DNA of 64,000 nucleotides from Sphingomonas sp. SORGH_AS_0950 (GCF_030818415.1 NZ_JAUTAE010000001.1:1304501-1368500), one strand, 5' to 3'. Counted from the stretch's first letter, positions 1 to 9,158 are shown. Made by a program: numbers and translations. Notes: a model not told the origin generated them from the sequence alone.

Positions 1-777
1 GCCGATCGCCCCCGACCCGTGCAGCGCGCCTTGCGGCCCCTCGGCGACCTCGACCGTGCCGATGTCATAGAGTTTCAGCCCCGGATCGGGCCCGGCAAAG
101 GCGATCTGGACATCGTCCAGATACAGGCTGGCGGTCGACTCGGTCGCGCCGTTGAAGCTGCTGTCGGCAATGCCCCGGATGAACAGCTTGTTGCGCCCCG
201 GCCCCAGCGCGGTCGTCTGGAGGATCGGGGTCTGCGCCGCCACGTCGCTGAGGTTGATCGAGCCGGCGGGCAGGGTGACACCGCGCCCGACCACCGAGAC
301 GCTGCCCGGATAGCGGGCCAGCGCCGTGCCCTGTTTGCTGGCGGTGACGATGATGTCCTGTCCGTTGGTCGCGGGGGGAGGGACGGGTTTGGGATGCGCG
401 ATCTTCGCCGGTCGCGGGATACGTGGCGCCCCGACGATCCGGAAACTGGTCGGATCGATCGCCACCGCGCGATAGCCGGTGCCCCGCAACAGCCGGTCGA
501 GCGCGCGGGCGGGGGTGGCGGTGAGATGGAGCGTCGCGGTGCGGACGCGGTTCAGCCGGTCATCGGTCGCGACGATCGTGATCCCGGCCTGTCGCGCCAG
601 TTCGCGCAGCGCGAAATCCAGCGTCGCGGGAGCCAGCACGATCCGGCGCGGGGCGGTCGTCGCACCGCCATAGTCCTGCGGCTGAGCGCGGGCGGCGGCG
701 GGCATGGCAAGGGCCGCCAGGGCCATCAGGCCATGGTCAGCGATTCCCCTCCGACGCCCGCAAAATCCAATTCCCAC
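1..777 (-). CDS. TonB-dependent receptor with N-terminal STN domain (partial, C-terminus beyond the window)
   Basis: Outer-membrane TonB-dependent transporter of the FecA type; only the N-terminal third is present. After an Ala-rich signal peptide ending in AAARA, the mature protein opens with an STN (secretin/TonB short N-terminal) domain (TLDFALRELARQAGITIV), used by such receptors to signal to a FecR partner. The plug domain follows, starting at GQDIIVTASKQG and reaching LYLDDVQIAFAGPDP and the VEVAEGPQGALHGSGAIG segment. The barrel lies off the left edge. I prefer a GTG start at 777, which gives an n-region with three arginines; the ATG at 726 would leave a signal peptide with no positive charge. 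The GTG start overlaps the 3' end of fecR by 41 bp. The adjacent sigma/FecR pair suggests ligand-dependent self-regulation. Substrate unknown. Confidence 0.85.
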   Translation of the reverse strand, partial: MGIGFCGRRRGIADHGLMALAALAMPAAARAQPQDYGGATTAPRRIVLAPATLDFALRELARQAGITIVATDDRLNRVRTATLHLTATPARALDRLLRGTGYRAVAIDPTSFRIVGAPRIPRPAKIAHPKPVPPPATNGQDIIVTASKQGTALARYPGSVSVVGRGVTLPAGSINLSDVAAQTPILQTTALGPGRNKLFIRGIADSSFNGATESTASLYLDDVQIAFAGPDPGLKLYDIGTVEVAEGPQGALHGSGAIG

Positions 778-1726
778 CGCTTTGGCGCCACTCCGCTCCG
801 ATCAGCTTCGCCAGCCGCGGAACATCCCGATCGGCATCGCCCGTCATCCGGATCACCCCGGTGACGTTGCGATCGCTCAGGGGCCCCTCCACCGCGATGC
901 GCACGCCATAGGCCGATTGCAATCGTCCGGCAATCGCCCCCACCGACTCGCGATCGAAATCGAATGTACCGCCGCGCCAGTCGCCGACCTGGGCCGGATC
1001 GACTCGCGTCAGGCGCAGGCTATGCGCGGCTTCGTCCAGGCTGGCCCCCTGCCCGGCCGCCAGCGCGATCCGCTGGCCCTTCGGCGCCAGCGACACCGCG
1101 CCTTCGGCGACCGACACATCCAGCCGCGCACCCGTGCGGCGGACATCGAAGACGGTCCCGACATCCTGGATCGTGACGTCGCCCGAACGCAGCTCGAAGG
1201 GGGCCGACGGATCGTGGCGGACGCGGAACAGCGCCTGCCCGGTTTCCAGTGTAGCGACGCGCGGATCGTTCCGGTCGAAGCGAAGACGCGATCCCCCCGC
1301 CATCTCCACCGTCGTTCCGTCGTTCAGCGCGATGCTGCGATGCTCGCCCGGCGCGGTCTGCTCGATCCGGATATCGGGCCGCGCGGTCATCAGCATCGGC
1401 CCCGCGACCAGCGCAACCGCCGCCGCGACGCCGCCCATCAGCCACCAGCGCCCCCAGCCCCCATTGTCGTTGGCGGCCGCCGGTGCATATTCGATCTCCA
1501 CGATCGGCTCGGCCAGGACTGGCTCGGGCAGGACCGGCGCGGGCACGGGCGCGACCGGCTCGGCCATGGCGGGCGCGGTCAGCACATGGTCCGCCATCGC
1601 CACCGCGTCATAGGCGCGCGCATTGGCCGGGCTTTCCTCCAGCCATTGGGCAAAGGCTTCCCAATCGGCCGCGTCCATCGTGCGCTGCCGGATGTGCCAA
1701 TCGATCGCCTGTTCGTCCCGCGTCAC
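737..1726 (-). CDS. FecR-family anti-sigma factor / transmembrane sensor
   Basis: Inner-membrane regulator that carries the signal from an STN-type TonB receptor to the cognate ECF sigma factor. The 329-residue protein has the family layout: a cytoplasmic N-terminal sigma-binding DUF4880 segment (AIDWHIRQRTMDAADWEAFAQWL), a Pro/Ala-rich linker, one membrane helix near residues 95-115 (WWLMGGVAAAVALVAGPML), then the periplasmic FecR domain (GEHRSIALNDGTTVEMAGGS, LETGQALFRVRHD) and a short C-terminal STN-like segment. The GTG start overlaps the sigma-factor stop as GTGA, which indicates translational coupling. Its 3' end overlaps the receptor gene if the receptor starts at 777. Confidence 0.93.
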   Translation of the reverse strand: MTRDEQAIDWHIRQRTMDAADWEAFAQWLEESPANARAYDAVAMADHVLTAPAMAEPVAPVPAPVLPEPVLAEPIVEIEYAPAAANDNGGWGRWWLMGGVAAAVALVAGPMLMTARPDIRIEQTAPGEHRSIALNDGTTVEMAGGSRLRFDRNDPRVATLETGQALFRVRHDPSAPFELRSGDVTIQDVGTVFDVRRTGARLDVSVAEGAVSLAPKGQRIALAAGQGASLDEAAHSLRLTRVDPAQVGDWRGGTFDFDRESVGAIAGRLQSAYGVRIAVEGPLSDRNVTGVIRMTGDADRDVPRLAKLIGAEWRQSGGNWILRASEGNR

Positions 1727-2271
1727 GCCCCCCTGCTCCCTTCACCGTGTTGACGACACCGGCTCAACCGATCCGCACCCCCGTCACGATTTTCCTGCAA
1801 ATAATGATAGGCCCGCCGCAGCAGCTTCTCGACCGCGCTGATCGTCACCCCCATCCGCTCGGCGATGACGCGCTGCGGCTGTTCCTCGAAGCGGAACAGG
1901 ATGAAGGCCTCGCGCATCCGGTCGGGCATGGCCGCGATCAAGGCATGCGCCCGCGCCAGTTCGTCGCGCGCGCCGACGATCCGTTCGGGATCGGCATATT
2001 CGTCCGACTGGGGCTGGACCTCTTCCCAGGCGCCGTCGCGCGATCCGCGCCGCGTGGCCGCGATCCGCCGGTCGGTCGCCAGGTTGGTCGCCATCCGGCA
2101 GAAGAAGGGAATCGGCTGGACGATCTCGACGTCCTCCAGCGCCGCGACCCGCAGCCAGAGGTCCTGAAGGGCATCCTCGGCCTCCTCGACCGAGCCGAGC
2201 CGGGCGGCCAACAGGCGACGCAGCAGGGGCCGCGCCTCCAGGAATTGGCTTTCCAAAGCCTCGCTACCCAA
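1723..2271 (-). CDS. FecI-like ECF RNA polymerase sigma factor
   Basis: Extracytoplasmic-function sigma factor of 182 residues, the usual size for the FecI group. Region 2 is seen in EAEDALQDLWLRVAAL and FFCRMATNLATDRRI. Region 4 is seen in ALIAAMPDRMREAFILFRFEEQPQRVIAERMGV followed by SAVEKLLRRAYHYL. It likely drives the downstream receptor, as in other sigma/FecR/receptor triads. The earliest possible start in frame is a TTG, 15 bp after the deacetylase stop and preceded by GAGGG. Co-transcription with the two upstream carbohydrate-active genes is likely from the spacing but is inference. Confidence 0.93.
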   Translation of the reverse strand: MGSEALESQFLEARPLLRRLLAARLGSVEEAEDALQDLWLRVAALEDVEIVQPIPFFCRMATNLATDRRIAATRRGSRDGAWEEVQPQSDEYADPERIVGARDELARAHALIAAMPDRMREAFILFRFEEQPQRVIAERMGVTISAVEKLLRRAYHYLQENRDGGADRLSRCRQHGEGSRGA

Positions 2272-2286
2272 CCGGACACCCTCATA

Positions 2287-3087
2287 TCAGGCCGCGAAGG
2301 CCAGCCCATGCTCCCTTGCCATGTCCGAAACCGAAACCGCACGCAAGACATCCGCCTCGTCGCGCCGCGCCGCCGCGATCGTATCGCCCGCCCGCTTGCC
2401 CGCCCCCGGATGACACATCACCAGATGCAGCGCCCCCGCCTTGTCGAGAAAACGCGGCAGCGCCTCGGCGAAGCGGCCGTCAAAGCCGTAATGCCCCGCA
2501 AAGCCGCGATTGCAGCGCAGCCCTTCCGCCTCTGCCGCGCGCCGCAGCCCGCGCGAGTGATAGGCGCTGCCGATCGCCTTGCCGCGCCAGGGCCGCCCGA
2601 GCAGAGCGGCGACCCGATCCTCGCAGGTCCGCACCCAGGCCTGGGGCGCGCGGCGGCGGGCGGTGGCTAGCACGATGGGGCGAATGCCGGGCAGCGCGTG
2701 CGAATGCTGATGCCCGTCGACAAAGGCGGGCGGGCGGCCCATCGCCGTCTCGAACCGATCGAACTGCGCCTCGACCTCGCGCGCGATTTCGGCAAGGTCC
2801 AGCCTGCCGCGCGCCGCCAGCCGGGTCAGCGGATCGATCCCCGGCATCACCCCGCCTTGCGTGAAGCCATTGGGGTGGATCGGTGCTTCCTCGGTCAGCA
2901 CCAGATGCAACCCGATCTGCGCCGTGTCGGGCACATCGTTCAGCATCGCGCTGTCCGCCATCCAGTTGGGCCGGACGGTCATGCAGCTCGTGGCGTTCAG
3001 CTTGCCCGTGCGGAGCAGCTCGGCGATGACCAGACTGTCTTCGGTGGAAAAGGCGAAATCGTCAGCGCACAGAATAAGCTGGTTCAC
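2287..3087 (-). CDS. ChbG/HpnK-family (YdjC-like) deacetylase
   Basis: Carbohydrate or N-acyl deacetylase of the YdjC/ChbG/HpnK family (266 residues). The metal-binding N-terminus LILCADDFAFS carries the family Asp-Asp pair. A histidine cluster occurs in VDGHQHSHALPGI, and a further conserved segment near the C-terminus is LVMCHPGAGKRAGD. HpnK members act in hopanoid side-chain synthesis and ChbG on chitooligosaccharides; the sequence alone does not decide between them. No hopanoid genes are adjacent, but the partner is a GT2 glycosyltransferase whose 3' end overlaps this gene by 26 bp, so the two probably modify one glycan or glycolipid. The start is GTG, preceded by GGAGTGG. Confidence 0.85.
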   Translation of the reverse strand: MNQLILCADDFAFSTEDSLVIAELLRTGKLNATSCMTVRPNWMADSAMLNDVPDTAQIGLHLVLTEEAPIHPNGFTQGGVMPGIDPLTRLAARGRLDLAEIAREVEAQFDRFETAMGRPPAFVDGHQHSHALPGIRPIVLATARRRAPQAWVRTCEDRVAALLGRPWRGKAIGSAYHSRGLRRAAEAEGLRCNRGFAGHYGFDGRFAEALPRFLDKAGALHLVMCHPGAGKRAGDTIAAARRDEADVLRAVSVSDMAREHGLAFAA

Positions 3088-3961
3088 CCACCACTCCTGC
3101 CAGATGCTGATAGGCGCGCTCGCGCATCCGTTCGGTGGTCAGCGCCCGCGCCTTCAGCCGCCGGGCGAGGAAGTCATAGAAGAACCAGTCCCCCGCAACC
3201 GGCGCCGCCGCGCTGTAGACCAGCCGTTCGACCAGCGTCCAGCGGATCGATTCCCGGTCCCGCTCGCGGTCGGAGGGGACGCACCACAGCGCATCGGCAT
3301 AGCGCATCGTGCCGTGGCGCAGGACGCGGTGGATGACCTCGTGATCCTCCAGCACATAGTTCCAGCGGCGCGGATCGAACCCGCCCGCCGCCTTCAGCGC
3401 CTCGGTCCGGAAAGCCTGGCCCGCGCCGCCCGCATGGCACTGGCGCGGCAGCATCCGCGCGGCGAGCCGGATATTGGCGGACTCGCGCCGACGCTCCGCC
3501 TCGCCGTCGCCCGGCGCGATGAAATAGGCCCCCGCCACGACGCAGCCCGGCCGCTCCAGCAGCCGCTGCGCCTCCGCCAGATAATGCGCCGGATACCAGG
3601 TATCGGCATCGCAGGTCGCGACGAAGCGGGTATGGACATGGTCCAGCCCCATCCGCAACGCGTTGATCTTGCCCGCCATCCCCTGATGCAGCAGGACATG
3701 ATCCAGCTCCAGCCGCTCGCACGTCTCGGTCGCGATCCGCGCGCTGGCATCGACCGACCCGTTGTCGACCAGGACCAGCCGGAACCGGACCGTCTGCGCC
3801 GCCAGACTCTCCAGCGTCGCGGTCAGAACGGCCTCTTCGTTGAAGAAGGGAACGACGATGGTCCAGCAGGGCGCCGTATAGGCCACCCTGTCCTCGATCA
3901 TCCCCGCATCGGCCCGGGCCCTGGCGTTCCGCCAGGCCGCGCCTTCCGCATCGAGCAGCAT
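3062..3961 (-). CDS. Family 2 glycosyltransferase
   Basis: Cytoplasmic GT-A fold glycosyltransferase of about 299 residues. The nucleotide-sugar-binding start is TIVVPFFNEEAVLTATLESL; the DxD-type metal-binding segment is FVATCDADTWYPAHYL; the acceptor-side region contains GGFDPRRWNYVLEDHEVIHRVL, which has the ED acid motif typical of GT2. There is no C-terminal membrane segment, so it is not a processive synthase. It overlaps the downstream deacetylase gene. ATG at 3961 is preferred over the TTG one codon upstream. The acceptor and sugar are unknown. Confidence 0.88.
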   Translation of the reverse strand: MLLDAEGAAWRNARARADAGMIEDRVAYTAPCWTIVVPFFNEEAVLTATLESLAAQTVRFRLVLVDNGSVDASARIATETCERLELDHVLLHQGMAGKINALRMGLDHVHTRFVATCDADTWYPAHYLAEAQRLLERPGCVVAGAYFIAPGDGEAERRRESANIRLAARMLPRQCHAGGAGQAFRTEALKAAGGFDPRRWNYVLEDHEVIHRVLRHGTMRYADALWCVPSDRERDRESIRWTLVERLVYSAAAPVAGDWFFYDFLARRLKARALTTERMRERAYQHLAGVVGEPAYSVR

Positions 3962-4210
3962 CAACCCACCCCACTCAAGAAATTCGAACCCACCCCCGTC
4001 GCAACCGGATCGACCGTTTCGGACCGACGCCTGGCTGCTCCATGGCTTAGGACGATGCCGGGGCCCGCCATCCGGACATGACCCAACATAAATTTTTGAT
4101 CCGGATGGGAACCGTCACGATTTCCTTTGCGCGCGCGCCTCGATCGGTGACATGCGGCGGCGGTGCAACGGCCCGGTCGGGCCATGCCCGCCTGCCCGGA
4201 CAAGCCCCTG

Positions 4211-5725
4211 ATGACGCCTTCCTTTCCCCGCCCCGCCGCCACGCCCCACGCGACCGGCATCGCGGCCTTCCTGAACCGGCCGCTCGGCGCCGCGCTCGCG
4301 CTGCTGGTCTTTGCGGTGCTGGTCCGCGCCCGCGATTTCGGCAATCCGGTCGCGCATGTCGACGAGCAATATTATCTGCTGGTCGGCGACCGCATCCTCC
4401 ATGGGGCGCGGCTCTATATCGACCTGTGGGATCGCAAGCCGCCCGGGCTGTTCCTGCTGTTCGCGGGGTTCCGCCTGCTGCCCGGCGACGGGTTCCTCGC
4501 CTATCAGCTGGTCGGCACCGCCTGCGTCGCGGCGACCGGCTGGCTGATCTGGCTGGCGGCGCGGCGGATGGCGCTGGCCTGGCCCGCCGGGCTGGCGGCG
4601 GGGGCGGCCTATATCCTGTGGCTGCCGCTGCTCAGCGGCGGGAGCGGCCAGTCGCCGGTCTTCTACAATCTCGCCATGACGGCGGCGGCGGTCTTGACGC
4701 TGGACCTGCCGCGCCTGGCCGAGCGTCGCGCGGTCGGCGCGATCATGGTCAGCGGGGTGATCGCCTGCCTGCTGGCCGGGATTGCCATCCAGATCAAATA
4801 TACCCCGCTGGTCGAGGGCGCCTTTTTCGGCCTGGCCCATCTCTGGTATCTGTGGCGCGCGCGGGCCGGTCTGGTGCCCGTCCTGATGGCGGCGCTGCTC
4901 TGGATGGCGATGGGGCTGTTGCCGACCGCGCTGGTCGTGCTGCATTTCCGGCTGAACGGTCCGGCCTCGTTCGACGCCTTCTGGTTCGCCAATTTCACCT
5001 CGATCACGCTGCGCCGGGGCTATCCCGCCGCCAAGATCGTCGGGCGGCTGGCGGGGATCGGCGGGCAGTTGCTGCCGCTGATCGCCTGTGCGGTGCTGGC
5101 GTGGCGCAAGGGGCCGGGGCCGGTCGGGCTGACGCTGACCCGGATCTGGCTGGGCTTTGCGCTCGTCGCCTTCGCGATGATCGGGGCGTTCTTCGACCAT
5201 TATGCGCTGCCGCTGATCGCCCCGCTCTGCCTCGCCGCCGCCCCGGCCTTCGCGATGGGGCGCAAGCCGCTGATCGCGGTGTTCGTCATCGGCGCGGGGC
5301 TGTTCGCCTTGCACGCCGCGACCAACGATCCGTCCGAAGGCGACGGCATCCGCCGCATGGCGCGCGCGATGGCGGCGGTCGACGGGCGCGAATGCCCCTA
5401 TGTCTTTGCGGGCGATTCCAGCCTCTATCACCTGTCGGGCGGATGCGTGCCGACCGCCTATGCCTTCCCCTCCTCGCTGGCCTATGAAGCCGAGCGCGGC
5501 GCGATCGGGATCGACGAGACGGCCGAGGTGGCACGCATCCTGCGCCGCCGCCCGCCCGCGATCGTGACGCTGGACGACCCCTTCTCGCCGTGGAACGCCG
5601 CGACGAACGCGCTGATCGCCGGGGCGCTGGCCCGCGATTATCGACAGGCGATGGCGGTCCCGCGCGAAGGGCGACACGAGCTGCTGTACGTCCGCCGCGA
5701 CCGGCTCGTTCTCCTGCCGAAATAA
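4211..5725 (+). CDS. ArnT/PMT-type (GT-C) integral membrane glycosyltransferase
   Basis: Predicted polyprenyl-phosphate-sugar-dependent glycosyltransferase of about 505 residues with roughly ten hydrophobic helices. After the first helix (LGAALALLVFAVLVRA) comes a periplasmic loop with the GT-C acidic motif HVDEQYYLLVGDRILHGARL and then YIDLWDRKPPGLF, a pattern shared with GT39/GT83-like enzymes. The C-terminus is a soluble domain (CVPTAYAFPSSLAYEAE). I placed the start at ATG 4211; an in-frame ATG at 4163 would add 16 residues. It is divergent from the GT2/deacetylase genes across a 250-bp gap, so it may serve the same glycan. Substrate not predictable. Confidence 0.8.
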   Translation: MTPSFPRPAATPHATGIAAFLNRPLGAALALLVFAVLVRARDFGNPVAHVDEQYYLLVGDRILHGARLYIDLWDRKPPGLFLLFAGFRLLPGDGFLAYQLVGTACVAATGWLIWLAARRMALAWPAGLAAGAAYILWLPLLSGGSGQSPVFYNLAMTAAAVLTLDLPRLAERRAVGAIMVSGVIACLLAGIAIQIKYTPLVEGAFFGLAHLWYLWRARAGLVPVLMAALLWMAMGLLPTALVVLHFRLNGPASFDAFWFANFTSITLRRGYPAAKIVGRLAGIGGQLLPLIACAVLAWRKGPGPVGLTLTRIWLGFALVAFAMIGAFFDHYALPLIAPLCLAAAPAFAMGRKPLIAVFVIGAGLFALHAATNDPSEGDGIRRMARAMAAVDGRECPYVFAGDSSLYHLSGGCVPTAYAFPSSLAYEAERGAIGIDETAEVARILRRRPPAIVTLDDPFSPWNAATNALIAGALARDYRQAMAVPREGRHELLYVRRDRLVLLPK

Positions 5726-5801
5726 ACGTCACGCGGCAGTTGTTTTAACCCCGCGCCCGCCCCATCTGCCGCGCCGGACCTGCAAAGGGAGCATGACGCC
5801 C

Positions 5802-6674
5802 ATGAGTGACGACGCCTATAGCCCGCCCGCCATCTGGACCTGGGACAAGGAGAATGGCGGCCGGTTCGCCTCGATCAACCGGCCCATCGCCGGAGCGACG
5901 CACGACAAGGAGCTGCCGGTCGGCCGTCACCCGCTCCAGCTCTATTCGATGGGCACGCCCAACGGGGTGAAGGTCACCATCCTGCTCGAGGAGCTGCTGG
6001 CGGCCGGATATTCGGAGGCCGAATATGACGCCTGGCTGATCAGCATCGCGGACGGCGACCAGTTCGGCAGCGGCTTTGTCGACATCAATCCCAATTCCAA
6101 GATCCCCGCGCTCGTCGACCGGCGCGGTGCCGAGCCGCTCGCCATCTTCGAATCGGGCGCGATCCTGACCCATCTGGCCGAGAGCTTCGGCGCCTTCCTG
6201 CCGACCGATCCGGCGGCCAGGGCGCGGGTCATGTCCTGGCTGTTCTGGCAGATGGGCAGCGCGCCGTTCCTGGGCGGCGGCTTCGGCCATTTCTATGCCT
6301 ATGCGCCGGTGAAGATCGAATATGCGATCAACCGCTATGCGATGGAGGCCAAGCGCCAGCTCGACGTGCTGGACCGTCAGCTCGCGGACAATGCCTATGT
6401 CGCGGGCGACAGCTACAGCATCGCCGACATGGCGATCTGGCCCTGGTACGGGCAGGTCGTGCTGGGCAGCCTCTACAATGCCGCCGAGTTCCTGCAGGTG
6501 CAGGACTATACCCATGTCCAGCGCTGGGCGCGCGAACTGGCCGAGCGACCGGCGGTGAAGCGCGGCCGGATGGTCAACCGCACCTTCGGCGAGCCGTCCG
6601 AACAGCTGCGCGAACGCCACGACGCCAGCGATTTCGAGCTGCGGACTGCGGACAAGCTGAAAGCCGAGGGCTGA
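5802..6674 (+). CDS. yghU: Glutathione-dependent disulfide-bond oxidoreductase YghU
   Basis: Nu-class glutathione transferase that reduces disulfides using two bound glutathione molecules. The protein follows the known YghU pattern closely from its N-terminus: WTWDKENGGRFASINRPIAG, LPVGRHPLQLYSMGTPNG, NPNSKIPALVDRRG, FESGAILTHLAESFG, APFLGGGFGHFYAYAPVKIE, and a C-terminal LRERHDASDFELRTADK. The thioredoxin-fold domain covers about residues 45-130 and the helical domain the rest. I chose ATG 5802, which places an AAAGGGAG ribosome site at normal spacing; the ATG nine bases earlier is too close to it. Confidence 0.93.
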   Translation: MSDDAYSPPAIWTWDKENGGRFASINRPIAGATHDKELPVGRHPLQLYSMGTPNGVKVTILLEELLAAGYSEAEYDAWLISIADGDQFGSGFVDINPNSKIPALVDRRGAEPLAIFESGAILTHLAESFGAFLPTDPAARARVMSWLFWQMGSAPFLGGGFGHFYAYAPVKIEYAINRYAMEAKRQLDVLDRQLADNAYVAGDSYSIADMAIWPWYGQVVLGSLYNAAEFLQVQDYTHVQRWARELAERPAVKRGRMVNRTFGEPSEQLRERHDASDFELRTADKLKAEG

Positions 6675-6684
6675 CCCCGTGCCA

Positions 6685-6720
6685 TCGCGGCAGATGACGC
6701 GCGCATGTCATCTGCCGCGA
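6685..6720. other. Perfect 14-bp inverted repeat between genes
   Basis: TCGCGGCAGATGAC (6685-6698) and its exact reverse complement (6707-6720) enclose an 8-base loop, 10 bp after the yghU stop. There is no T-tract on either side, so it is either a transcript 3'-end stabiliser, a terminator acting without a U-tract, or a protein site. Shorter relatives of the same arm (GCGGCAG and CTGCCGCG) lie just upstream of yghU near 5735 and 5765. Confidence 0.6.
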
Positions 6721-6761
6721 ACGGCTTGATCGGGGCGGCGGAACGGGCATTAGTCCCCGCC

Positions 6762-9158
6762 ATGCTCCCCGCCCCCCGCCCCCGCTTTTCCCGTCGCATC
6801 CTGGCGCTGGCGCTGGCCGCCGCCGGTCTGGGCACCGCCACCGTCTGCGCCGCCGACCCCGCGCCCTTCGACCTGCCCGGACCCGGCCTGCGCATCACGG
6901 TCACGCGCGGCGGCCGGACCCTGCCCATCGCCGAGGTGCCCAACCTGGCGACCGGCGACAAGCTGGCGATCGAGGCCGACCTGCCGGGCGACCAGCGCGC
7001 GCATTATATCCTGTTTTCGGCGTTCCTGAGCGGCGCGACCAATCCGCCGCCCAAGAACTGGGTCGATTCGGCCGAGACATGGAAGGCCAAGGACAAGGAT
7101 CGCCGCCTGACCCTGACCGTGCCCAAGGGCGCGCGGCAGATGGCGCTGTTCCTAGTGCCCGAGACCGGCGGCGCGTCGGGCACCATCGTCGATGCGGTGC
7201 GCGACCGGCCGGGCGAGTTCGTCCGCGCGGTACAGGACCTCAACCAGGCCTCGCTCGACCGATCGCGGCTCAACGCCTTCGTCGCGGCGATCCGCGCGCA
7301 GGAGAACAGCCATCCCGAATTCCTGCGCACCCTGGCGCCCGCGCTGTCCAACAGCCTGGCGATCAAGCTGAACCCCGACTGCCTGGCCCGGGTGATCGAG
7401 TTGCAGGCGGCCTGTCTGCTCGAAAACCGCGACTCGCTGGTGCTGGCGGACATTCACAGCAGCTCGATGACCGACACGCTGGTCGGCGCACCGACCGACC
7501 TGGCCTTGCAGCTCAGCTACACGCGCGAGGCGGGGCTGGGCTATTACAGTCCCTATATCGGCGTCATCCGCGACATCGCCCGCGTGTTCGGCGCGTTCGG
7601 CAATCCGCAGTTCGGCTATCTGCCGACTCTGGCGACGCGCGACGGCGACCGGCTGTCGCTGCTGCTCAACGCCGCGCCATCCTTCGCCAAGCCCAAATCC
7701 GTGCTGGTCGCCGCCATGCCCGCCATCGACGCGGGCAGCCCGCCGCGGCTGCGCGTGACGGGGGAGCAACCGCTTTGCGGGGCGCGGCCGGGGCTGGTCC
7801 TGCCGGTCGAGGGCGCGCCGCTGATCTATTCGACCGGATTTGCGCGCAACATGGCGGTGTCGCTGACCATGGCGAACGGCAAGCGCTTCGACCTGCCCGT
7901 GCGTGCGCGCGCCGATCGCGGCGGCTATGTCCTGGCCGAGCCGCTGCCGCAGGGCGGCCTGTCGGGCAAGGTGACCGCGCGGCTGCACGGCGACTGGGGT
8001 TTCGATCCGTTTGAGGGGCCGTCCTTCACGCTGCAATTCCCCGATGGCGGCGACTGGCGCGCCAGCGATGCGGGGCAGAGCCTGGTCGTCGGGCGCGACA
8101 ATGCGGTCGAGCTGACCGGATCGGCCGCCGCCTGCGTCACCGGCGTCACCATGCGCAGCGGCGGCGCGGCGCAGCCGGTCGCCTTCACCCTGCGCGGCGC
8201 CGACACGATCACCGTCACCCTGCCGATGAAGGGTGCGCGCGCCGGTGACGTCACGCTGGACATCCAGCAGGTGGGCGCCGCCACGCCCCGCACCGTCGCG
8301 CTCCGGGCCTTTTCGCCCGCCAGCCGTATCGACACGGTGACCCTGGCCAAGGGGGACCGTTTCGTCACGCTGACCGGCCAGCGGCTGGACGAGATTGCCG
8401 GGGTCGAGATCGGCGACGTTCGCCTGTCGCCCGACGGCCTGACCCGCGACGGCGATACCGACCGGCTGATCGCCACCGCCGCCGACGGGCGCGCGGCGGA
8501 GGGGACGAGCGCACGCATTCGCCTGAACGACGGCCGCACCCTGTCGGTGCCGATCACCGCCGCGCCGCCGCGCCCGGCGGCCACGCTCGCCGCGCGCAGC
8601 CTCAGCCCCAGGGACGGCACGCACGGGCTGCCGCTGGCGACGCGGGACGAGACGGTGTTGCCCGACACCGCGCGCCTGACCTTCTCGATCCGCGCGGCCG
8701 AGGGGTCGCGGCTGACCCCAGGCGACGCGATCGAGGTGGCGACGGCGGACGGCAGCGCCAGCGTCACGCTGGAGGGCGGGCACGACGTCCGCCTGTCCTC
8801 GCCCGACATCGCGGTCGCGACGCTCGATCCGGCGCGGCTGGGTCCGGCGGCGGCGGGGCCGCTGCGTTTCCGGCTGGTGCGCGGCGGCATCAAGGGCGAC
8901 TGGGTGCCGCTGGCGACGCTGGTCCGCCTGCCGCAGATCGATACCGTGCGATGCCAGGCGGAGGGATGCCAGCTGGAGGGACGCGACCTGTTCCTGATCG
9001 ACCGGGCGGCAACGACGCCCGACATGGCGGGCGCGGTCAGCGTCCCGGCGGGCTACACCTCGGCGCGGCTGGCGGTGCCGGTGCTGAAAGACGGATCGCT
9101 GTCGCTGATCCTGCGGGATGCGCCGGGCGTGGTCTTCACGCTGGGGGCGGCCAGCTGA
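6762..9158 (+). CDS. Large secreted protein of unknown function
   Basis: I do not recognise a family. The 798-residue product starts with a clear signal peptide: positive n-region (MLPAPRPRFSRR), hydrophobic core (ILALALAAAGLGTATV), and a Cys-Ala-Ala site. The rest looks like a string of beta-rich modules, with short alternating segments such as GLRITVTRGGRTLPIAEV and DTVTLAKGDRFVTLTGQRLDEIAGVEIGD; the latter resembles IPT/TIG or Ig-like folds. Four or five cysteines occur (for example NPDCLARVIELQAACLL and VRCQAEGCQLEG), consistent with periplasmic disulfides. No catalytic motif is evident. ATG 6762 is chosen because the ATG at 6705 would put the signal peptide about 20 residues in and lies in the upstream hairpin. 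A periplasmic or surface structural role is a guess. Confidence 0.75.
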   Translation: MLPAPRPRFSRRILALALAAAGLGTATVCAADPAPFDLPGPGLRITVTRGGRTLPIAEVPNLATGDKLAIEADLPGDQRAHYILFSAFLSGATNPPPKNWVDSAETWKAKDKDRRLTLTVPKGARQMALFLVPETGGASGTIVDAVRDRPGEFVRAVQDLNQASLDRSRLNAFVAAIRAQENSHPEFLRTLAPALSNSLAIKLNPDCLARVIELQAACLLENRDSLVLADIHSSSMTDTLVGAPTDLALQLSYTREAGLGYYSPYIGVIRDIARVFGAFGNPQFGYLPTLATRDGDRLSLLLNAAPSFAKPKSVLVAAMPAIDAGSPPRLRVTGEQPLCGARPGLVLPVEGAPLIYSTGFARNMAVSLTMANGKRFDLPVRARADRGGYVLAEPLPQGGLSGKVTARLHGDWGFDPFEGPSFTLQFPDGGDWRASDAGQSLVVGRDNAVELTGSAAACVTGVTMRSGGAAQPVAFTLRGADTITVTLPMKGARAGDVTLDIQQVGAATPRTVALRAFSPASRIDTVTLAKGDRFVTLTGQRLDEIAGVEIGDVRLSPDGLTRDGDTDRLIATAADGRAAEGTSARIRLNDGRTLSVPITAAPPRPAATLAARSLSPRDGTHGLPLATRDETVLPDTARLTFSIRAAEGSRLTPGDAIEVATADGSASVTLEGGHDVRLSSPDIAVATLDPARLGPAAAGPLRFRLVRGGIKGDWVPLATLVRLPQIDTVRCQAEGCQLEGRDLFLIDRAATTPDMAGAVSVPAGYTSARLAVPVLKDGSLSLILRDAPGVVFTLGAAS

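Noticed and set aside
4115..5677. A 520-codon minus-strand frame opposite the GT-C glycosyltransferase
   Set aside because: Gln/Arg/Asp-rich shadow; the plus frame shows helices and the GT-C acidic motif.
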